From positions 1-8,331 of the forward strand of contig JAJQFK010000244.1 in the NCBI GenBank assembly GCA_021201175.1: a stretch of DNA of 8,331 nucleotides, in the 5' to 3' direction. Positions 1 through 4,242 of the stretch are shown here, piece by piece. The notes beneath the pieces are model-generated. The model worked only from the letters and a program-made list of their open reading frames with translations, was not told where the DNA came from and made no database searches. Within the stretch, counting starts at the first letter, position 1, and every line of letters begins with the position of its first letter. This DNA comes from Candidatus Gastranaerophilales bacterium. Lineage in GTDB: Bacteria; Cyanobacteriota; Vampirovibrionia; Gastranaerophilales; Gastranaerophilaceae. The translations under genes and the position numbers were made by a program.

Positions 1-419
1 TTCACAAACTGAGAAGCAGTGTTTAAATCAAAAGGTTTTTTTTGATTTTTCTTTATAAAATTTTGTGAATTTTCAGTGTCCAAAAACGGATAAACAGGGT
101 GTAAATTAAAAGTTTTTTTAAGATATTCCTTTATAAACTCTCTTTGCAACAAACTTTCTAAACTTGAAAAATAAGATGAGAAATAAAAGTAAAAAAATAT
201 AATTAGAATAGGAATAATCACTATCGATACTTGTATTTTTACAGCATATCCAATATTGAGGATATTAAGTAAAATAATTGCAATAAAAATAATTGCCGGA
301 ATTCCGATTATAGCAGTAAGAAGCCTTAATATCCTTTTTCTTTCAAGTTTTCTTATTTCTTGTTGATTTTTTTTAATAAAACTACTTACAATATTTGAAG
401 GATTTTTATAATTTTGCAT
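1..419 (-). CDS. Membrane protein of unknown function, N-terminal part (cut by window edge)
   Basis: An open frame runs leftward from an ATG at 417-419 to the window edge without a stop (139 codons visible). A good Shine-Dalgarno AAGGAA (428-433) sits 8 bases before the ATG, so the start is well supported. The protein begins with a basic, Lys/Arg-rich soluble stretch (about residues 1-30, including RKLERKR). Two hydrophobic segments follow at about 31-52 and 62-82, separated by a short turn near GYAVK. After the second helix comes a charged, probably cytoplasmic tail with FIKEYLKKTF and aromatic residues around HPVYPF. The layout of a basic N-terminus, a two-helix hairpin and a long soluble tail loosely recalls DUF3137-type proteins, but no decisive motif is visible, so I leave it unnamed. 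It lies downstream of the TPR gene on the same strand, 174 bases away, with its own candidate promoter. That it is a real gene is likely; its function is unknown. Confidence 0.75.
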   Translation of the reverse strand, partial: MQNYKNPSNIVSSFIKKNQQEIRKLERKRILRLLTAIIGIPAIIFIAIILLNILNIGYAVKIQVSIVIIPILIIFFYFYFSSYFSSLESLLQREFIKEYLKKTFNLHPVYPFLDTENSQNFIKKNQKKPFDLNTASQFV

Positions 420-496
420 ATATTAATTTCCTTATTTCGTAAAAATAATTCCGGTTTGAGATTTTCGTAACACTTCCTTAAATTTAATGTATTTAC

Positions 497-505
497 ATTT
501 TAGCA
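497..505 (-). promoter_or_regulatory. Candidate extended -10 promoter for the left-edge membrane protein gene
   Basis: Read on the minus strand this is TGC-TAAAAT, an extended -10 element (TGn plus a hexamer matching TATAAT at five of six positions). No convincing -35 is present, which is common for extended -10 promoters. Transcription would start near 490 and give a leader of about 70 bases before the ATG at 419. The leader holds two copies each of the short words AAGGAA and ACGAAA. This is inference from sequence only. Confidence 0.35.
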
Positions 506-593
506 CAGTATTTTTTCTTGGCATAACCTTATCAATATGTATCCGTCAGAGCAGCTCTTAGGTCAAAAAGCAAAAAATGCGGGCAAAGCCGGA

Positions 594-1271
594 TTATATA
601 TTTATTTGTTCTATAATCTTATCAACGTCACGTTCAGTTTGTTCTTCTTCTGATAATTTTTTATCTTTAAATAAATATTTATATTTAGCATTCTCAAGTT
701 CTTTTGTATTATCAGCGTGATGTTGAGAACTATATTCATTAAGTTTGTTTTTTACCTGTCTTGAATCCGGATTAACATGCCCGCTGATTTTATAATATAG
801 TTGTGCATTTTCTTCGTCGCCGAGTTTTTCATAACATTGCGCACTTTTTAGATTAGTTTCAAAATCCTTTAAATATCCGGAAGAAAGTGCGAGTTTGTAA
901 TATTCTATTGCAGTTGAATATTCCTGAAAATTAAAATAGAAATCTCCCATTTCTTTTTGGAGTGACGGTTCATAGGGCTTCAAATTATATGCCATCAAAA
1001 CGTATAATTTAGCATCTTCTCTGTTTTTTGTATACTGATATGTTTTGGATAAACCAACCAGAGCATTGATATTAGACGAATTTATTTCAACTTCTTCTTC
1101 GTATATTTTTCTGGCTTTAATTACATAATTATAACTTTCTTCAAGAGATGAAACAGTGTGCGCTTTTCTCATTAATTTATCCGCAGTTTTAATATTATCG
1201 GCAATAACAGGGTTAGCAAATAAAATCAGACTCAATATTAAGATTATATATTTTCTGTTAAAATTTTTCAT
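594..1271 (-). CDS. Exported tetratricopeptide-repeat (TPR) protein
   Basis: This 225-residue protein starts with a clear Sec signal peptide: MKNFNRK, then a hydrophobic core (YIILILSLILFA), then a likely cleavage after PVIA (about residue 24). The mature part is helical with three to four TPR-like repeats at about residues 43-66, 68-99, 102-135 and 137-168. They show the usual spacing of small and aromatic residues, for example ALVGLSKTYQY, GDFYFNFQEYSTAIEYYKLA and AQCYEKLGDEENAQLYYKIS. The tail (about 175-225) is charged and ends in a predicted amphipathic helix. TPR domains are protein-protein scaffolds, so an envelope assembly or adaptor role is plausible; the partner is unknown. The ATG is preceded by TTGAGAG and lies just after the signal-peptide-compatible start. 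A strong promoter in the 58-base gap to the ATPase gene suggests independent transcription. No membrane helix follows the signal, so the product is probably periplasmic or secreted. Confidence 0.85.
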   Translation of the reverse strand: MKNFNRKYIILILSLILFANPVIADNIKTADKLMRKAHTVSSLEESYNYVIKARKIYEEEVEINSSNINALVGLSKTYQYTKNREDAKLYVLMAYNLKPYEPSLQKEMGDFYFNFQEYSTAIEYYKLALSSGYLKDFETNLKSAQCYEKLGDEENAQLYYKISGHVNPDSRQVKNKLNEYSSQHHADNTKELENAKYKYLFKDKKLSEEEQTERDVDKIIEQINI

Positions 1272-1290
1272 AAACTCTCAACTCATAAAT

Positions 1291-1319
1291 ATAATAAGTA
1301 TTTTTAATAAATATTTCAA
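1291..1319 (-). promoter_or_regulatory. Sigma70-type promoter for the TPR protein gene
   Basis: On the minus strand TTGAAA (1314-1319) and TATTAT (1291-1296) are separated by exactly 17 bases. Each hexamer matches the consensus at five of six positions. The predicted start of transcription is near 1284, leaving a short 13-base leader that contains the GAGAG ribosome site. It fills most of the short gap after the ATPase gene, so the TPR gene can be expressed alone. Confidence 0.55.
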
Positions 1320-1329
1320 GAACATGTAA

Positions 1330-2283
1330 TCATTTCTTAAAAAGCCAGCAAGAAACACAAGAATCCGTTCGGGTAAAACACGGAGGGAATGCGGTTTTGC
1401 ATATTTCCATTCTTTTGGAACATCTTGGTTCAAAAGGACATCCTGCAAAAGAATCTTTTATAGACGGCGGTTGTCCTTCTATCGGTTCAAGTTTTGTGGA
1501 ATTAAAATCCGGCAATGTTTTTATAAGTGCTTTTGTATAAGGGTGTTTCGGATTTTTAAACAGTTCAAAAGAAGAAGCATTTTCAACTATATGACCGGCA
1601 TACATAACACAGGTTCTGTCGGCAGCTTCATATACCAAACCAAAATCATGGGAAATAAATATAAAAGAAGTTCCCGTATTATTTTGAATATCCTTTAAAA
1701 GTTCCATAATTTGAGCCTGTACCGTAACATCTAAAGCGGTAGTCGGTTCATCCGCAATTATGATTTTAGATTTACAAGCCAGTGCCATGGCAATAATAAC
1801 CCTCTGCCGCATACCGCCGGAAAACTCATGCGGATATGCATTTAGACGTTCTTTTGCATTAGGGATTTTAACCAGATTTAAAACATCAATTGCTTTGTTT
1901 CTTGCCTCTGTACCTTTTAAATTTTGATGAGTTTCTATAACCTCCAATAATTGAGAACCGATAGTATATAGAGGATTCAAAGAAGTCATGGGGTCTTGAG
2001 GAACTAAAGCAATTTCTTTTCCCCGTATTTTAAGCATTTCATTCTCTGAAAATTTTAAAAGATTTTGTCCGTTATATAGTATTTCTCCGGATGTTATATG
2101 GGCGTTCGGGGCAAGAAGTCTTAAAATTGACATAGCCGTGACAGATTTCCCACAGCCCGACTCCCCGACAACAGCTAACATTTCACCGCTTTCAAGCTGC
2201 ATATTTATATTATGCAATGCTTGATAATATTTATCATCAGAGTGAAAAAACAAATTAAGATTTTTTATTTCTAAAATACTCAT
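1330..2283 (-). CDS. oppD: Peptide ABC transporter ATP-binding protein, OppD/DppD type
   Basis: This is a 317-residue ATPase that would energise uptake of di- or oligopeptides (related family members import nickel) on the cytoplasmic face of a permease pair. All nucleotide-binding motifs are intact: Walker A GESGCGKS (40-47), Q-loop VPQDP (Gln96), ABC signature FSGGMRQR (154-161), Walker B IIIADEP with Glu179, and the switch His212 in SHD. The C-terminal region carries the oligopeptide/dipeptide-transporter extension: NPKHPYTKAL (244-253), then a cysteine-rich tail (Cys282, 288, 295, 302, 309, 312) containing the GCPFEPRC motif typical of OppD and OppF. Length is normal for the family. The neighbours are a TPR gene downstream and a divergent aldolase gene, so the usual permease, OppF and binding-protein genes are absent from this stretch. 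There is no Shine-Dalgarno before the ATG, and the promoter placement points to a leaderless transcript. Substrate specificity cannot be read from the sequence. Confidence 0.93.
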   Translation of the reverse strand: MSILEIKNLNLFFHSDDKYYQALHNINMQLESGEMLAVVGESGCGKSVTAMSILRLLAPNAHITSGEILYNGQNLLKFSENEMLKIRGKEIALVPQDPMTSLNPLYTIGSQLLEVIETHQNLKGTEARNKAIDVLNLVKIPNAKERLNAYPHEFSGGMRQRVIIAMALACKSKIIIADEPTTALDVTVQAQIMELLKDIQNNTGTSFIFISHDFGLVYEAADRTCVMYAGHIVENASSFELFKNPKHPYTKALIKTLPDFNSTKLEPIEGQPPSIKDSFAGCPFEPRCSKRMEICKTAFPPCFTRTDSCVSCWLFKK

Positions 2284-2289
2284 AAAGAA

Positions 2290-2318
2290 ATATTAGCCGA
2301 TGTTGAATCTAAATGCAA
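2290..2318 (-). promoter_or_regulatory. Candidate promoter for the OppD-type gene, placed for leaderless start
   Basis: On the minus strand TTGCAT (2313-2318) and TAATAT (2290-2295) are 17 bases apart. The last base of the -10 element is six bases before the A of the ATG at 2283, so the predicted first transcribed base is the start codon itself. The six bases between (TTCTTT) contain no ribosome site. The hexamers are only moderate matches (about three and four of six), so this is suggestive rather than firm. Confidence 0.4.
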
Positions 2319-2454
2319 TTAGTAAACGGTTCCTATTTTGAATAATCTATTGTTTAGTGCATTTCCGGAGCCTTTATAAAAATTCCTGTTAACTCAAATA
2401 ACAACGTCAATTGTTCGGACATTTTATAATTTAGACCGGTTTTACATAAAATTA

Positions 2455-2483
2455 TTGTAAACAAACTTTTTTTGGTGTAGATT
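2455..2483 (+). promoter_or_regulatory. Candidate promoter for the aldolase gene
   Basis: TTGTAA (2455-2460) and TAGATT (2478-2483) are 17 bases apart, each matching the sigma70 consensus at four of six positions. The predicted start is near 2490, giving a short leader that carries the ribosome site at 2506-2511. AT-rich near-palindromic sequence just upstream (ATAATTT at 2426-2432 and AAATTAT at 2449-2455) could be structural or chance. Confidence 0.4.
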
Positions 2484-2505
2484 AGTATTGTTATTTATAA
2501 GCAAT

Positions 2506-2511
2506 AGGAGG
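2506..2511 (+). promoter_or_regulatory. Strong Shine-Dalgarno site of the aldolase gene (decides the start)
   Basis: AGGAGG is a perfect ribosome site. Four in-frame ATG codons follow at 2514, 2517, 2523 and 2526. Spacings are 2, 5, 11 and 14 bases respectively. The 2517 ATG has the most normal spacing, 2514 is very close, and 2523 is at the long end of what is used. Confidence 0.7.
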
Positions 2512-2516
2512 CTATG

Positions 2517-3485
2517 ATGATTATGATGACTGAAAGAAAATTAGTTGGAACAGAAGAAATGTTTAAAAAAGCACTAAAAGGCGGATATGCAATTGGTGCA
2601 TACAATGTAAACAACATGGAGATTTTACAGGCAATTGCAGAAGCTGCCGAAGAAACACAATCACCAATAATTCTACAGGTTTCTGCGGGTGCAAGAAAAT
2701 ATGCGAACCAAACATATTTGGTAAAATTGGTTCAGGCAGCATTAGAAACGACAACTGTACCTATTGCACTGCATTTAGACCACGGTGCTGATTTTGAAAT
2801 TTGTAAAGCATGCGTTGACGGCGGTTTTTCTTCTGTAATGATTGACGGTTCAAGATTCCCGTTAGAAGAAAATATAAAATTAACCAAACAAGTTGTTGAA
2901 TACGCACACGCTCATGGTGTTTCAGTAGAAGCAGAACTCGGTAAATTAGCAGGTGTTGAAGATGATGTAAAGGTTCATGCAAAAGATTCAACATATACAG
3001 ATCCGGAAGAAGCAGCAAGATTTGTTAAAGAAACAGGCTGTGACTCTTTAGCAGTTGCTATTGGTACTTCTCACGGTGCATACAAGTTTAAAGGCGAAGC
3101 TAAACTTGATTTTGAAAGATTAGCCGAAATTAAAAAAGCTGTTAATGCTGCTGTTGGCTATGATTTTCCGTTAGTATTACACGGTTCATCTTCTGTACCT
3201 AAATATTTGGTTGAAAAATGCAATGAATTTGGCGGTAAATTACCTGACGCACAAGGTGTTCCGGAAGATATGCTTAATTATGCTTCTAAACATGGTGTTG
3301 CTAAAATAAATATTGATACGGATTTAAGATTGGCTATGACAGCAACTATCAGAGAATTCTTTATTGAACATCCTGAAAAATTTGATCCGCGTGAATATAT
3401 GGGTCCGGGAAGAACTGCTATTAAAGAAATGGTAAAACATAAAATGGTCGACGTTCTTGGAACAGCAGGTCATGCACAAGATTAA
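2517..3485 (+). CDS. fba: Class II fructose-1,6-bisphosphate aldolase
   Basis: This zinc-dependent cytoplasmic aldolase interconverts fructose 1,6-bisphosphate with dihydroxyacetone phosphate and glyceraldehyde 3-phosphate in glycolysis and gluconeogenesis. Counting from the ATG at 2514 (323 residues), the hallmarks are LHLDHG with catalytic Asp89 and zinc ligand His90, MIDGSRFPLEEN (109-120), VEAELGKLAG (138-147), GTSHGAYKF with zinc ligand His187, LVLHGSSSVP with zinc ligand His223, and the phosphate-binding INIDTD (265-270). The insertion around GGKLPDAQGVPEDML and the C-terminal GPGRTAIKEMV match the shorter class II group seen in clostridia, Thermotoga and amitochondriate protists, not the Calvin-type enzyme of photosynthetic cyanobacteria. 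Length fits that group. The start is ambiguous among four clustered ATGs; I prefer 2517 by ribosome-site spacing, with 2514 and 2523 possible. The gene is monocistronic: it has its own promoter and a strong terminator right after the stop. The homologous tagatose-bisphosphate aldolase is less likely but not strictly excluded. Confidence 0.95.
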   Translation: MIMMTERKLVGTEEMFKKALKGGYAIGAYNVNNMEILQAIAEAAEETQSPIILQVSAGARKYANQTYLVKLVQAALETTTVPIALHLDHGADFEICKACVDGGFSSVMIDGSRFPLEENIKLTKQVVEYAHAHGVSVEAELGKLAGVEDDVKVHAKDSTYTDPEEAARFVKETGCDSLAVAIGTSHGAYKFKGEAKLDFERLAEIKKAVNAAVGYDFPLVLHGSSSVPKYLVEKCNEFGGKLPDAQGVPEDMLNYASKHGVAKINIDTDLRLAMTATIREFFIEHPEKFDPREYMGPGRTAIKEMVKHKMVDVLGTAGHAQD

Positions 3486-3503
3486 TTGAATTTTATAAAA
3501 AAG

Positions 3504-3540
3504 AAAGAACTTGCGCTAAACATCGCGAGTTCTTTTTTTT
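3504..3540 (+). terminator. Intrinsic terminator after the aldolase gene
   Basis: A 12-pair stem (3504-3515 with 3524-3535, containing one G-U pair) encloses an 8-base loop (CTAAACAT) and runs into a T tract ending at 3540. It begins 18 bases after the aldolase stop codon. An A-rich tract on the other side means it could also work in the reverse direction, although no minus-strand gene ends here. Confidence 0.9.
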
Positions 3541-3613
3541 ATTCTTAATCCGGTGTCAAGCAAATTTTTCAACTACCTTCTTGAAATCAGTTTCTTGGGT
3601 ATAAACCTTAACC

Positions 3614-3647
3614 TTGCACCTGCAACTTGATAAAAATTCAGGTTGTA
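3614..3647 (+). repeat. Two overlapping inverted repeats upstream of the small exported-protein gene
   Basis: TTGCA-CC-TGCAA (3614-3625) is a perfect dyad. Its right half is also the left arm of a second, longer dyad: TGCAACTTGA (3621-3630) pairs with TCAGGTTGTA (3638-3647) across a 7-base loop, with two G-U pairs. The pairings exclude each other because they share 3621-3625. They end just before the candidate -35 at 3650, where an operator or activator site would be expected. No T tract follows, so this is not an intrinsic terminator. Confidence 0.45.
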
Positions 3648-3649
3648 TG

Positions 3650-3678
3650 TATACAGATTACAGAAAATCTTTTATAAT
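3650..3678 (+). promoter_or_regulatory. Promoter of the small exported-protein gene
   Basis: A perfect -10 TATAAT (3673-3678) is preceded at 17 bases by TATACA (3650-3655), a weak -35 match (four of six). Transcription would begin near 3685, only about 15 bases before the ATG at 3700. The weak -35 with inverted repeats just upstream is compatible with a regulated promoter. Confidence 0.55.
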
Positions 3679-3687
3679 AAAAATGTT

Positions 3688-3694
3688 AGGAGAG
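3688..3694 (+). promoter_or_regulatory. Shine-Dalgarno AGGAGAG fixing the start of the exported protein
   Basis: AGGAGAG lies 5 bases before the ATG at 3700. This favours that ATG over an in-frame TTG at 3643, which lies upstream of the predicted promoter and would put a non-signal-like extension before the signal peptide. Confidence 0.8.
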
Positions 3695-3699
3695 CGCTT

Positions 3700-4218
3700 A
3701 TGAAAAAATATTTTAAATTAGTTTTATTTCTTATTTTATTTTCTTCCCCTGTATTTGCAGTAGATAGTGTCTACTTGAGCCGGGAAACATCGCAAGTTCA
3801 AAATACACACAAGAAAGAAACGGGAAATAATATAACATCACAAAAAGGTTATGTAAAAACTTCTGTACCTTCTGAAGTAAGATTAGTTTGCACTGTAAAT
3901 AATAAAACGAGGCAGAAAACTAATAAAATCAAACAGAAAGCTAATGCATCAGGTCTCGTTTATACTTTTATACTTAGGGACAATCAAATTTATGATATAG
4001 AAAATAAATTAATTAAAACATCAGAAGTTAATGAAAATGTTCTGAAATTTACATATAAATTTAAACAAAACTTTACATATGAAACAACAAGATTTACTAT
4101 TGACAGATATACAGGAACTTTTAAAGCTTACAGAAAATTTTCTTCTTTTGACGGGCATCTTAATGAATTAACCTCCGGAGTATGTACTGTTAATAATAAT
4201 GCTTCAAGAATGTTTTAA
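3700..4218 (+). CDS. Small exported protein of unknown function
   Basis: This 172-residue protein has a clear Sec signal peptide: MKKYFK, a hydrophobic core LVLFLILF, then SSPVFA with likely cleavage after residue 20. The mature chain starts with a polar, probably disordered Ser/Thr/Lys/Asn-rich stretch (about 21-60). A compact, probably beta-rich domain follows (about 61-165), with alternating aromatic and hydrophobic residues around VYTFILRDNQIYDI and LKFTYKFKQNFTYETTRF. The IDRYTGTF segment near 134-141 resembles the 'ID-R-TG' strand of small periplasmic beta proteins that display an initial and a final cysteine; this is a pattern resemblance only. Exactly two cysteines (64 and 162) lie in matching CTVNN words at the two ends of the domain and could form a disulfide. 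I do not recognise the family. It has its own promoter and converges on the hydrolase gene with only 24 bases between the stops and no visible terminator there. Confidence 0.85.
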   Translation: MKKYFKLVLFLILFSSPVFAVDSVYLSRETSQVQNTHKKETGNNITSQKGYVKTSVPSEVRLVCTVNNKTRQKTNKIKQKANASGLVYTFILRDNQIYDIENKLIKTSEVNENVLKFTYKFKQNFTYETTRFTIDRYTGTFKAYRKFSSFDGHLNELTSGVCTVNNNASRMF

Positions 4219-4242
4219 TTTCAGCTTATTTCCGGACACATT

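Noticed and set aside
570..593. Intrinsic terminator after the TPR gene
   Set aside because: On the minus strand GGC-TTT-GCC followed by T tracts gives only a three-pair stem, too weak to support a terminator call.
541..595. Possible tRNA fragment (the AGAGCAGCTCTTAGGTC stretch looks like a D-arm)
   Set aside because: No acceptor stem, anticodon arm or T-arm can be built around it on either strand.
2421..2455. AT-rich hairpin in the oppD-fba divergent spacer
   Set aside because: Two alternative seven-pair stems made only of A and T (ATTTTAT/ATAAAAT and ATAATTT/AAATTAT) are expected by chance in such AT-rich DNA; not called as an element.
3643..3699. In-frame TTG start extending the small exported protein by 19 residues
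   Set aside because: It lies upstream of the TATAAT promoter and lacks a ribosome site. It would also put a non-signal sequence before a clear Sec signal peptide that has its own AGGAGAG-ATG.
4219..4242. Bidirectional terminator between the convergent exported-protein and hydrolase genes
   Set aside because: The 24-base gap has no stem with a T tract on either strand; termination presumably happens inside the opposing gene or by another mechanism.
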